Shown piece by piece: positions 9,593 through 18,129 of a stretch of DNA of 64,000 nucleotides. How positions within the stretch are numbered: position 1 is the first letter of the stretch; each line of letters starts with the position of its first letter. The translations under genes and the position numbers were made by a program. Origin of the DNA: Halocatena salina (GTDB lineage Archaea; Halobacteriota; Halobacteria; Halobacteriales; Haloarculaceae); the NCBI RefSeq assembly GCF_023115355.1, contig NZ_CP096019.1, positions 1,240,001-1,304,000 of the forward strand, read 5' to 3'. The notes below the pieces were generated by a model. That model was not told the DNA's origin and made no database searches. It saw nothing but the letters and a program-made list of their open reading frames with translations.

Positions 9593-10123
9593 ATGAGTGA
9601 ACGAACGGACGTGAGAGCGCACACGGTTCGGCTGGAGCTCAACGACGAGCCGGGCGAGCTGTTGAACGCGCTCGGTCCGATCGCCGAACACGGCGGCAAT
9701 CTCCTGTCGATCTTCCACGAGCGAGGGAACCGGACACCGCGGGGACAGATCCCCGTCGAGGTGGATGTCGAAGCAACGCCCGAACGCTTCGATCGGATCG
9801 TCGACGCGCTGCGCGAAACAGGGGTGAACGTCGTTCAAGCTGGTGCGGAGCGTTACAGCGAGGAGCTGACCGTGCTTCTCATCGGGCATCTGGTCGAGAC
9901 CGATCTCTCGGACACGCTCACCCGGTTTGAACGCTGTTCGAGCGCATCGGTGGCGGACGTGTCGCTTACGGTGGCAGACGACGCTGAGGACGTTTCCAGC
10001 GCCCGCGTTCGGCTCGCAGCACACGCCGGAGAGACCGACCGCGCGCTGGCAGCGATCCGTGAGGTGGCTTCGGAGAAGGATCTCACAGTGATCTCTCCGC
10101 TCACCAGGGGTGATTCAGGATGA
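9593..10123 (+). CDS. ACT-domain amino-acid-binding protein linked to homoserine dehydrogenase
   Basis: The 176-residue protein begins with an ACT domain (about residues 8-75, LNDEPGELLNALGPIAEHGGN) that typically binds an amino acid and controls an enzyme. A second alpha/beta half follows. GGAGGTG at 9581-9587 lies six bases before the ATG at 9593 and decides the start over a GTG at 9542. Its stop overlaps the hom start (ATGA), so both are made together. The likely role, by context, is allosteric control of homoserine dehydrogenase by threonine or another end product; this is inference. Confidence 0.88.
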   Translation: MSERTDVRAHTVRLELNDEPGELLNALGPIAEHGGNLLSIFHERGNRTPRGQIPVEVDVEATPERFDRIVDALRETGVNVVQAGAERYSEELTVLLIGHLVETDLSDTLTRFERCSSASVADVSLTVADDAEDVSSARVRLAAHAGETDRALAAIREVASEKDLTVISPLTRGDSG

Positions 10124-11061
10124 AACTGGCGATCATGGGCGCGGGCGCTGTCGGTGCTTCGGTCGCGGAGCTCGCAAGCACGTACGGACACGAGGTGACG
10201 GCGATCGCCGATTCGAACAGCGCGGCGATCGATCCGGACGGACTCGACACCGATGCCGTACTCACGAGCAAACGAACGTCGGGAGCCGTCGGGAACGACG
10301 ATCCCGACGACGTGCTCGATGGCACGTACGACGTGCTCGTCGAGGCGACACCGACGACGCTCGGTGATGCGGAGCCGGGCTACAGCCACACTGTCGGCGC
10401 ACTGGAACGCGACCGCCATGTCGTGTTGGCGAACAAGGGACCGGTCGCTGAGCGCTACGACGAGGTCCGCACACGCGAACGAAACAGCGACGGACGCGTG
10501 CTCTTCGACGCTGCTGTCGGTGGTGCGATCCCTGTTCTCACGACGATCAACGATATCGGTCGATCGAATGTCACCGCCGTCCGGGGCGTTCTCAACGGCA
10601 CGGCCAACTTCATCCTTTCGCGGATGGCCGCCGAATCCCTCGATTACGAGCACGTCCTCGCTGAGGCGCAGGATCTCGGCGTGGCGGAAGCCGATCCGAC
10701 GTTCGATGTAGATGGAACCGACGCGGCGCTGAAATGCGTCATCCTCGCAAACGTTCTCTTCGACGGCGGATACACGCTGTCCGACGCCTCCACCACAGGA
10801 ATTCGAAACATCCCGGGCACTGCCCTCCAACTGGCTGCTGAGGACGGCAGAACGATCCGGCTCGTCGGGGAAGTCGTCGACGACGAAATCTGTGTCGAAC
10901 CACGGCTGGTACCAGAAACCGGAACGCTCGCCGTTTCTGGCACACAAAACATCGTCCAGCTCCACACCGAACACGCAGGCCGATTGAACATCAGTGGTCG
11001 CGGTGCGGGTGGACACGAGACGGCAACTGCCGTACTCGGAGACATCAGCCGGTTGGGGTGA
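10120..11061 (+). CDS. hom: homoserine dehydrogenase
   Basis: This enzyme reduces aspartate semialdehyde to homoserine in the threonine and methionine branch. The 313-residue protein has an N-terminal NAD(P)-binding motif GAGAVG (residues 7-12), the ANKGP loop and the substrate segment GGAIPVL...GVLNGTANFIL typical of the family. It lacks the C-terminal ACT domain found in longer bacterial forms, and the separate ACT gene upstream probably supplies that function. The four-base overlap with that gene shows coupling. thrC, which acts later in the pathway, is at 61,784. Confidence 0.95.
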   Translation: MKLAIMGAGAVGASVAELASTYGHEVTAIADSNSAAIDPDGLDTDAVLTSKRTSGAVGNDDPDDVLDGTYDVLVEATPTTLGDAEPGYSHTVGALERDRHVVLANKGPVAERYDEVRTRERNSDGRVLFDAAVGGAIPVLTTINDIGRSNVTAVRGVLNGTANFILSRMAAESLDYEHVLAEAQDLGVAEADPTFDVDGTDAALKCVILANVLFDGGYTLSDASTTGIRNIPGTALQLAAEDGRTIRLVGEVVDDEICVEPRLVPETGTLAVSGTQNIVQLHTEHAGRLNISGRGAGGHETATAVLGDISRLG

Positions 11062-11159
11062 GTCTACAGCAAAACTCGAACGAGGCGACGCTACCGATCG
11101 ATCGTGGTATGACCTGTCAAACCGCTGTACGCGAAGGGAACAGGCGGGCTATGCTTTCG

Positions 11160-11173
11160 AAATCGTTTTATGA
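11160..11173 (+). promoter_or_regulatory. TATA-type promoter of tuf-rps10
   Basis: TTTTATG at 11166-11172, preceded by a purine-rich GAAA stretch that could serve as the TFB element, lies about 50 bases before the tuf ATG. This predicts a leader of roughly 25 bases. Seen by eye only. Confidence 0.5.
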
Positions 11174-11220
11174 GGCTCAGACGGTAGTAACCCCTACAGC
11201 GCTTTGCGCGTGAGATATCA

Positions 11221-12486
11221 ATGGCAGACAAACCGCACCAAAACTTAGCGATCATCGGTCACGTCGACCACGGGAAAAGCACGCTCGTCGGTCGACTGCT
11301 GTTCGAGACGGGAAGCGTTCCTGAGCACGTGATCGAGCAGTATCGAGAAGAAGCAGAGGAGAAAGGCAAAGGCGGCTTCGAGTTCGCGTACGTGATGGAC
11401 AACCTCGCCGAAGAGCGCGAGCGAGGTGTCACCATCGACATCGCCCACCAGGAGTTCGACACGGACGATTACTACTTCACGATCGTGGACACACCGGGCC
11501 ACCGTGACTTCGTGAAGAACATGATCACGGGCGCGAGCCAAGCCGACAACGCCGTGCTCGTCGTCGCCGCTGACGACGGCGTCCAGCCACAAACCCAAGA
11601 ACACGTTTTCCTCTCGCGCACCCTCGGTATCGGCGAACTCGTCATCGCTGTTAACAAAATGGATCTCGTCGACTACAGCGAGGACGATTACGAGCAGGTC
11701 AAAGAGGAAGTCACACAGCTCCTCAAACAGGTCCAGTTCAACGCGGACAACACCACGTTCATTCCGACCTCGGCGTTCGAGGGTGACAACGTGGCGGAGC
11801 TGTCGGACAACACGCCGTGGTACGACGGGCAGACGATTCTCGACGCACTCAACGATCTGCCGGAGGTCGAACCGCCGACGGACGCCCCGCTTCGGCTCCC
11901 GATCCAGGACGTGTACACGATCGACGGGATCGGAACAGTGCCGGTCGGCCGCGTCGAAACCGGCATCATCGAACCCGGCGAGAACGTCACGTTCCAGCCC
12001 AGCGATGCGGGCGGTGAGGTGAAAACCGTCGAGATGCACCACGAGGAAGTGCCCAAAGCCGAACCCGGCGACAACGTCGGGTTCAACGTCCGGGGCATCG
12101 GCAAAGACGACATCCGACGCGGCGACGTCTGTGGCCCGGCCGACGATCCTCCATCCGTCGCCGACACCTTCCAAGCACAGGTCGTCGTCATGCAACACCC
12201 CAGCGTGATCACTGCTGGGTACACACCGGTGTTCCACGCCCACACCGCACAGGTCGCGTGTACCATCGAATCGCTCGACACGAAACTCGATCCGGCCAGC
12301 GGCGAGGTCGAGGAAGAAAATCCCGACTTCATCAAAAGCGGAGACGCGGCCGTCGTCACGGTCCGTCCCCAGAAGCCGCTGTCGCTCGAACCGTCGTCGG
12401 AGATCCCCGAACTCGGGAGCTTCGCCATCCGCGACATGGGTCAGACCATCGCCGCTGGCAAGGTCCTGAGCGTCGAGGAGCGCTAA
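11221..12486 (+). CDS. tuf: translation elongation factor EF-1 alpha
   Basis: EF-1A carries aminoacyl-tRNA to the ribosome as a GTP complex. The 421-residue product has GHVDHGKST at residues 13-21, [12 protein letters not shown] (switch II) and NKMD (G4), followed by the two beta-barrel domains with the VGRVETG and GFNVRGI segments. Length and sequence are normal for haloarchaea. rps10 starts five bases after the stop, giving the classic tuf-rps10 pair. A T-rich TATA box lies upstream. Confidence 0.98.
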   Translation: MADKPHQNLAIIGHVDHGKSTLVGRLLFETGSVPEHVIEQYREEAEEKGKGGFEFAYVMDNLAEERERGVTIDIAHQEFDTDDYYFTIVDTPGHRDFVKNMITGASQADNAVLVVAADDGVQPQTQEHVFLSRTLGIGELVIAVNKMDLVDYSEDDYEQVKEEVTQLLKQVQFNADNTTFIPTSAFEGDNVAELSDNTPWYDGQTILDALNDLPEVEPPTDAPLRLPIQDVYTIDGIGTVPVGRVETGIIEPGENVTFQPSDAGGEVKTVEMHHEEVPKAEPGDNVGFNVRGIGKDDIRRGDVCGPADDPPSVADTFQAQVVVMQHPSVITAGYTPVFHAHTAQVACTIESLDTKLDPASGEVEEENPDFIKSGDAAVVTVRPQKPLSLEPSSEIPELGSFAIRDMGQTIAAGKVLSVEER

Positions 12487-12491
12487 CATAG

Positions 12492-12800
12492 ATGCAGCAA
12501 GCACGCGTTCGGCTGGCGGGGACCAGCCCAAACGACCTCGACACCATCTGTGACGATGTCCGGGAGATCGCCGAGAAAACCGGCGTCAGTCTCTCGGGTC
12601 CGGTGCCACTTCCGACGAAAACGCTCGGTGTTCCGTGTCGAAAATCACCCGACGGTGAAGGCACGGCGACGTGGGAGCACTGGGAGATGCGTGTTCACAA
12701 ACGGCTCATCGACATCGACGCCGACGAACGCGCGCTCCGACAGCTGATGCGGATCCAGGTTCCGAACGACGTCAGTATCGAGATCGTCCTCGAAGACTGA
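12492..12800 (+). CDS. rps10: 30S ribosomal protein S10
   Basis: Ribosomal protein uS10, 102 residues, has the family N-terminus [12 protein letters not shown], the loop [18 protein letters not shown] and the C-terminal [13 protein letters not shown]. It belongs to the head of the small subunit. It follows tuf by five bases and is followed by tRNA-Ala about 100 bases on. Start and length are as expected for archaea. Confidence 0.97.
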   Translation: MQQARVRLAGTSPNDLDTICDDVREIAEKTGVSLSGPVPLPTKTLGVPCRKSPDGEGTATWEHWEMRVHKRLIDIDADERALRQLMRIQVPNDVSIEIVLED

Positions 12801-12897
12801 GTACGAACCGAAACGGGTCCACACCGGCATCTCACGCGCTCGGGCTTCGCGCGTGAACGGAAACGGTTAAAAGTGATCGGTGGCTTGGTCGTACTGT

Positions 12898-12969
12898 GGG
12901 CTCGTAGATCAGTGGCAGATCGCTTCCTTCGCAAGGAAGAGGCCCTGGGTTCAAATCCCAGCGAGTCCA
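12898..12969 (+). tRNA. tRNA-Ala (CGC)
   Basis: A 72-base cloverleaf: acceptor stem GGGCTCG / CGAGTCC with the G3-T70 wobble pair that identifies alanine tRNAs, anticodon stem-loop CTTCC-TTCGCAA-GGAAG giving anticodon CGC, T arm CTGGG-TTCAAAT-CCCAG and discriminator A. No intron. CCA is not encoded. It lies just after the tuf-rps10 pair on the same strand. Confidence 0.97.
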
Positions 12970-12994
12970 TGACGAACGAAGTGAGGTATTTTGG

Positions 12995-13003
12995 CGTTTT
13001 TTG
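12995..13003 (+). terminator. oligo-T stop after tRNA-Ala
   Basis: A run of six T (12997-13002) follows the tRNA by about 28 bases, the usual archaeal U-tract type of terminator. A 7-base inverted repeat, TATAGTC/GACTATA, follows at 13007-13024. Confidence 0.5.
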
Positions 13004-13410
13004 TAATATAGTCTATCGACTATAGGCTCAATATAGATTGCTTGATCACCTCTATATTGAACCTTCGTTAGACCGTGTTTCGATTGATTACGAAAGAAAA
13101 TAGTCGAGAGATAAGCCCAGTTGTAGGGAAAGAGTATATTGAAGCTACCGTAGAAGGCTACAATAAGCCACAGCAGAATCGGAAGTGTTGAAGTATACGA
13201 TGAGAAGGTACAATACTGTAGACGGCCGAGGGCACTCCTACTGGCAGTAGATACGTACAATATATACACGGCGAATGAAACATGTCGTGATCCTGTGCTC
13301 AAACCTTCGGATAGAATCATGAGCTAATGAGCGCCTGCTCAAACGGAATGAGTGACCGTCTCGTCCAGTTCAAACCCCAGACAAACTGGGTGGACTCCGG
13401 TTTACCCCCA
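13004..13410. other. AT-rich gap without a recognised gene
   Basis: About 400 bases between the tRNA-Ala terminator and the converging deacetylase-like gene. Apart from the small inverted repeat at 13007-13024 I see no gene, RNA or mobile-element signature. A minus-strand open frame here runs through the tRNA and is not credible. Confidence 0.5.
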
Positions 13411-15024
13411 TCAACAGGGATAGATTTTGATGTCGTCGATATGAACCTCCTTAGAGGTAGTCCAGATCGCCAATCGCCAGCCGCCACTGTGATCGGTACC
13501 GATATCGGCGCGTGGACAGCCAAAGGGAGCATAGATCCGCGTCCACGTGTCATCGACTGACCGGGAGGTGTCGAACGTCTTGCCGGCCAAATCGTCAGTC
13601 GTAAACGAGTCCACTCGCGTTCGGACGGTTGCCATTTGTCCTGTTGGTGCCTTCGCGTAGAAGTCAAGCATCCCAGCCGGAAATACCGGGGCGAGTGTGA
13701 TGCGGCGCTCGGACAGTCCGTTTGTCCGTTCTCCACTGATTTTCGATCCCATCGCCCAGTAGTTGCTTCCCTTTTTTCCGCCGTCGGAACGGACGGCAGG
13801 GGCTGCGCCGTACGAACCCCACACACCGTTCTCCCACGTAGAAGCAAAGGAAGCGTCGGAGTCGTTGACGATGTTCCCATCAGGGAGATCCCACGGGATC
13901 AACAGGCCTCCTGTCGAAGTTGCTAAGTCAAGTGCTCCGGCGGCTCGCTTTTTCGCGGCGTGATCGAGAATCTCTTCCATCCGGTTCCAGTCCTCTATTT
14001 TATGTGTATGAAAGAAAAATCGGAGTCGATCGGTCGTTTTGGTGAGTCTGTCGATGATCTGTTTCGCTTCGGACGCAGTCATGTCGTCGTCTTCGATCTT
14101 GATCGACGCCGCACCGTGATGAGCGACGTTACCGACCGCACGCGGTCCATCCGAGGCTGGAGCGGCGTACCCGTGACCACTCGCTGCGAACGCCGTTCGA
14201 GTCATGTACGATTTCGCGCTGTCGATCTGACTAGTGTTGATCCCCGATCCCTTGCGCGGCATCATGTGCTGGATCGGAAACCCCATCTGCTCTAGCGCGC
14301 GCTTTTGATCGAGCAGAATTCGTTCCAAATCACCCAGATCATCAACATGCTCATCCAAGTGACCACCATCGGCCGTGTAGAGACCGACTTCACATCCGTG
14401 CATCATCATTTCGACCAGTTGAGAGCGTTCCAATCCAGTGCCGATCCGATCCGGTGTGGCTGCCATCATCCACGGAATCCCCCGGTCTTTCATTCGAGGG
14501 TACGTTTCAGTGTACTCTACCGGATAGCTCCCTTCCGAGTGAAACATCAAAACAGGCGTCGACTTGTTTACCGGATACGACGCGAGATGTTTCGGCATCT
14601 GCATGGGCCAGCTCGCCCAGCGAGCATCGGAGACACGTCCCGCAGCGAAATCATCGAGCGCGTGTCCGAACACTGAGCGCTCTTTGATGCGCTCGTGAAT
14701 CGTGCGGATCGGTGCCAGCGGCTCGGCTTTCGTACCGAGCGGCAGCTTGTACCACTCGGTCTCCTCCGCTGGCCACTCGTAGGCCCCGGCGTCAGTGATC
14801 GCAAACGCTGGAGTTTCCTCGGGTGGAGTTGGTAGCTCATCTTTCGTCCGTTTACGAATGATCGTGTCATAGATCGCAGATGCGTTGTAACTCATCGTGA
14901 GTTTATCATCAGACGGTGGAGAAGAGTCATCACTAGTTAATTGATAGTACCCTCCAGCTGCTGCGACTGTCGCAAGGAGTCCCAAAAAATTTCGTTTGCT
15001 TATTTTTATGGATGGTGGAATCAT
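13411..15024 (-). CDS. exported polysaccharide deacetylase-like protein
   Basis: The 537-residue protein starts at the ATG at 15024, before a KRNFLGLLATVAAAGG segment that looks like a Tat-type or membrane-anchor signal. The middle resembles a NodB-type polysaccharide deacetylase barrel: PVLMFHSEG on strand one, GCEVGLYT where active enzymes have GHEIGxHT, and RFFFHTH near the end. Because key positions differ, catalysis is uncertain. The last 130 residues form a beta-sandwich that could bind carbohydrate and end VHIDDIKIYPC. It is the last of three exported proteins encoded in a row on this strand. Confidence 0.7.
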   Translation of the reverse strand: MIPPSIKISKRNFLGLLATVAAAGGYYQLTSDDSSPPSDDKLTMSYNASAIYDTIIRKRTKDELPTPPEETPAFAITDAGAYEWPAEETEWYKLPLGTKAEPLAPIRTIHERIKERSVFGHALDDFAAGRVSDARWASWPMQMPKHLASYPVNKSTPVLMFHSEGSYPVEYTETYPRMKDRGIPWMMAATPDRIGTGLERSQLVEMMMHGCEVGLYTADGGHLDEHVDDLGDLERILLDQKRALEQMGFPIQHMMPRKGSGINTSQIDSAKSYMTRTAFAASGHGYAAPASDGPRAVGNVAHHGAASIKIEDDDMTASEAKQIIDRLTKTTDRLRFFFHTHKIEDWNRMEEILDHAAKKRAAGALDLATSTGGLLIPWDLPDGNIVNDSDASFASTWENGVWGSYGAAPAVRSDGGKKGSNYWAMGSKISGERTNGLSERRITLAPVFPAGMLDFYAKAPTGQMATVRTRVDSFTTDDLAGKTFDTSRSVDDTWTRIYAPFGCPRADIGTDHSGGWRLAIWTTSKEVHIDDIKIYPC

Positions 15025-15171
15025 AACTGCGATAAAACCGACGTGATAGAGCAATAAATAAATACTATATTGGCATAGAATATTGTAATCCACGACAATC
15101 AAGCACGGAAGGTATACCACAGATGTGACGTTCCTGCCGGGTGAACCGATCGCTGTAAGCGACGGATGATG

Positions 15172-16317
15172 TTAGACAGGCGGAATATCGAGTATTCCGA
15201 TGGTCCACTGGTCGTCGAGTGACTCCTGATCGCGGACGCCGTCGACGGCACAGCGCCACCCCTTATCGGGCCCGCGCCACCACGGATCGAACGTGTGCAT
15301 GCCGTTGTTCGCCCATCCGGTGCCGAACTCTTCGAGCACCGGCGATCCCGAAACTTCCTGATCCGTGTATGTAGACGGGGATAACTGGGTCACCTCACAA
15401 CACCGGATCGCATCGCCGTAGTTGTCGACCAGATCTTGGAAATACAGGTACAGGCGACCGTCGTGGATGATCGGCCGCCCGCCCTGTCGGGCAGCATCGC
15501 GGCGGTCGGTGACGACGGGATTCCGCTCGTGGGGCGTCCAGCCTTCCCGTTCGAGGTCTCGAGAGTGATACACCATCACCTGCTCGTTACCCCGGTCGGT
15601 GAACAGCCACCACCGGCCGTCGTACCGAACGAACGTCGGATCGTGGGGATAGTAGTCCACGTCGATCGCGTTGCCGATGTGAGTCCACTCGGTCGGAAAC
15701 CGATCGGCTTTGTACAACTCGACCTTCTGGCCCGTCGGCGGACACATGTAGTAGCTCCCGGCGTGTTTCCACACTAGCGGAAACGACGTGTGATACCGCT
15801 TTTCCAACACCACCTGATCGTACGTCCAATCCAGCCCATCGGAACTGGTGGCGTGGCCGATCGGCGCGTCCGGCTCCCGATCGCTGTTCAATATCTCGAA
15901 AAACATGTGCCACTCACCCTCCTCAACGAACAAAAACGGATCGGCAACGTACTCCACGTCGCCGTAATCCGTCACATCGTCCCCTGACAACACCGGCTGG
16001 GCGGCCGACGGCTGAACGTGGCTCCCCGTCGGGGGGGCCACATCGGCTGGCGCATGGGGCGACTCCGGAATCCTCGGACCCGTGTACGGGGACACTGCGT
16101 TGGCTGCGGTTTTAGTGCCGGAATCGGCTGTCTTTACCACGGACCCCGTCTGTGTCGAGGTTCCAAATCTATCGGTACTACCCGGTGTCGATCCGTCCGT
16201 TGAGGCGACTGTGTCGGTCGATGGCGTCGGAGTGGAGTCTGTCCCTGGCTGTTGACAGCCAGCACTGCCAGCGATGAGAGCGGTGCTACAGAGAAATCGT
16301 CGTCGAGTCCAATTCAT
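15172..16317 (-). CDS. Tat lipoprotein with GH43-like beta-propeller
   Basis: The 381-residue protein starts TRRRFLCS (Tat motif) and has lipobox AGSAGC near residues 16-21, so it is probably exported folded and anchored by lipid at Cys21. A Ser/Thr-rich spacer covers about 22-75. The rest reads as a five-bladed propeller of the glycoside hydrolase 43 superfamily: VADPFLFVEEGEWHMFFE, PHDPTFVRYDGRWWLF and a GGRPIIHDGRLYLYFQ blade, each repeating the Asp-Pro-x-hydrophobic start. It may act on or bind extracellular sugar. Substrate is unknown. It lies between two other exported-protein genes. Confidence 0.75.
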   Translation of the reverse strand: MNWTRRRFLCSTALIAGSAGCQQPGTDSTPTPSTDTVASTDGSTPGSTDRFGTSTQTGSVVKTADSGTKTAANAVSPYTGPRIPESPHAPADVAPPTGSHVQPSAAQPVLSGDDVTDYGDVEYVADPFLFVEEGEWHMFFEILNSDREPDAPIGHATSSDGLDWTYDQVVLEKRYHTSFPLVWKHAGSYYMCPPTGQKVELYKADRFPTEWTHIGNAIDVDYYPHDPTFVRYDGRWWLFTDRGNEQVMVYHSRDLEREGWTPHERNPVVTDRRDAARQGGRPIIHDGRLYLYFQDLVDNYGDAIRCCEVTQLSPSTYTDQEVSGSPVLEEFGTGWANNGMHTFDPWWRGPDKGWRCAVDGVRDQESLDDQWTIGILDIPPV

Positions 16318-16347
16318 TTTGATAATATATTATATAATAAAGTTATA

Positions 16348-17667
16348 CTAATTGTCTTGATTGTTCGGGCAGTCAGTTTCGGGGGTATCGGCAGTTGACG
16401 ATTGCTGCTGATCGTTGGCACGCTCCGTTTCGTCAGTGTCGTCGGCGTTGCTGTCGCCACCGTTTTGAGAAGTTCCGTCTGTTTCGTCAGCGTTCTCCCC
16501 GTCGGTTTCATCCGAGTCGTCACTAGCCCCGTCAGTGTTATCTCCACTGCCAGTGTCACTGTCGCTACTGGTGTCGTCGTCACCGCCGGTATCATCTTCA
16601 CCAGTATCGCCATCACTGCCAGTGTCCTCTTCGCCGTCGGGATCGTCTTCGAGTTCGTCTGAGTCTGGCGGATATACGTACAGTTCGAGGGTCCTGTCAG
16701 CTCCGTCAATCGTGATCTCCTTATCGTTTGAGCTCCAGATTTCGTCTCGGTACTCGCTGGTCGCTGAAACGGTGTATGTGCCGTTTTCTAGTTCAAACGA
16801 CGCTTGAACGTACGTCGGATCACCATCCACAGGAGCCGTCGTCTTCGTCTCACCGTTCACCGTGACGTCACCGCTAACGATGTCTGCATCGCTGGATTCG
16901 ACGAGATAGACGGACAGACTGTGAGTTTCAGTGTCGGGATCGTCTTCGAGTTCGTCCGAACCTGGCGGGTACAAGACCAGCGAGACGGATTCGTCCGCTC
17001 CATCGATCGTCACCTCCTGATCGTTAGCACGCCACGTTTCGCCGTGGAAATCACTGCTCGCTGAAACGGTGTACGTGCCGTCCTCCAATTCGAACGTCGT
17101 CAAAACCTTGGCAGGATCACCATCCACGGGGGCCGTCGTCTTCGTCTCACCGTTCACCGTAACGTCACCGCTGACGATAGCCCCATCGTTGGAGGCGATC
17201 AACGCAGCAGTCAAGGTATGGGTTTCAGTGTCGGGATCGTCTTCGAGTTCGTCCGAGCCCGGCGGGTACAAGACCAGCGAGAGCGCTTCGTCTTCCCCGT
17301 CGATCGTGACCTCCTGATCCGGAGCGTACCACATCTCATCTCGGAGTTCGCTGCTCGCCGAAACGGTGTACGTGCCGTCCTCCAATTCGAACGTCGTCTG
17401 GATGGTGGCAGGATCACCATCCACAGGAGCCGTCGTCTTCGTCTCACCGTTCACCGTAACGTCACCGCTGACGATGTCCGCATCGTCGGAGTCAACCAAC
17501 CCGACGGTCAGAGTGTGCGTCTCAGGGTCCCCGTCGGATGCATCATCCGTTTGGGCCAGCCCTGTTGCTGTCCCCCCAATTCCTATTGTAGAAACGACAA
17601 GACTGGCTTTGAGAATACTGCGCCGTGTGGTGCTTCGCTCGACGTCATCGACGTGATCCGATGTCAT
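16348..17667 (-). CDS. Tat-exported surface protein with three 99-residue repeats
   Basis: The 439-residue protein begins at the ATG at 17667 (a TTG three codons earlier is less likely), with Tat motif TTRRSILKAS and a signal ending near GLAQ. Three 99-residue beta-rich repeats follow; each includes VSGDVTVNGETKT, FELEDGTYTVSAS and YPPGSDELEDDPD or close variants. They resemble small surface-layer or carboxypeptidase-regulatory-like beta domains. The last 105 residues are an acidic Asp/Ser/Thr/Gly tail with no membrane anchor. The repeats are nearly identical in DNA too. A structural or adhesive role outside the cell is inferred. Confidence 0.75.
   Translation of the reverse strand: MTSDHVDDVERSTTRRSILKASLVVSTIGIGGTATGLAQTDDASDGDPETHTLTVGLVDSDDADIVSGDVTVNGETKTTAPVDGDPATIQTTFELEDGTYTVSASSELRDEMWYAPDQEVTIDGEDEALSLVLYPPGSDELEDDPDTETHTLTAALIASNDGAIVSGDVTVNGETKTTAPVDGDPAKVLTTFELEDGTYTVSASSDFHGETWRANDQEVTIDGADESVSLVLYPPGSDELEDDPDTETHSLSVYLVESSDADIVSGDVTVNGETKTTAPVDGDPTYVQASFELENGTYTVSATSEYRDEIWSSNDKEITIDGADRTLELYVYPPDSDELEDDPDGEEDTGSDGDTGEDDTGGDDDTSSDSDTGSGDNTDGASDDSDETDGENADETDGTSQNGGDSNADDTDETERANDQQQSSTADTPETDCPNNQDN
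16641..17531. repeat. three tandem 297-bp coding repeats
   Basis: The anchor GATCGTCTTCGAGTTCGTC recurs at 16641, 16938 and 17235, exactly 297 bases (99 codons) apart. Long stretches between the copies are identical in sequence. The array lies wholly inside the Tat-exported surface protein gene and keeps its frame. Confidence 0.85.
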
Positions 17668-18129
17668 ATACGACAATCATGAATTTCAGAACCGCCGGCA
17701 TAAGCTTCGTGGCCAGTAATAATGATCCTGCTACTTCTAAAAGGTCATCAACCACAAAGCAGTTGTGGAACTATCATTCAGGGAGCACCCGAATCCGCCG
17801 GGGGCTTCACGTTCACGCCGAACACTGATCTGAATCAGCGCGCGCGAGCCACACGGGAAATTTTCCGAGAACGACGCTTAACGAACGCCCAATACTACCC
17901 GACCGAACATCTTATTTTTGGTCAAAATACAACCTTATACTCTATTTATTATGCAATAAATAAGACATTCAGTCGATTACTAAGAGTAAAAATTGATATT
18001 GTCAACTCAAAGCTTATGTATTGTCGTTCCATGCTGTTTTGACGTGAAACACGATACGAGTGAGAAGAGAATTGGAGAATGGATGGACAAATATCAACAA
18101 AACACGCTCGATCACACGAGGGTGAGTCG
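17668..18129. other. intergenic region with AT-rich palindrome
   Basis: About 460 bases separate the surface-protein gene from the ammonium transporter gene. A perfect inverted repeat TATTTATT-ATGC-AATAAATA lies at 17943-17962, some 170 bases before the transporter start. It may be a promoter or regulator site for either gene. No gene is visible here. Confidence 0.4.

Noticed and set aside
11245-12531. 428-residue minus-strand frame opposite tuf
   Set aside because: It is antisense to EF-1A over its whole length, is an effect of third-position GC bias, and has no motif.
12898-13024. tRNA-Ala 3' end as an integration site for the following exported-protein cluster
   Set aside because: I saw no second copy of the tRNA end and no integrase gene downstream, so there is no support for an integrated element.
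12832-13320. 162-residue minus-strand frame across tRNA-Ala
   Set aside because: It runs through a clear tRNA gene on the other strand and has no protein features.
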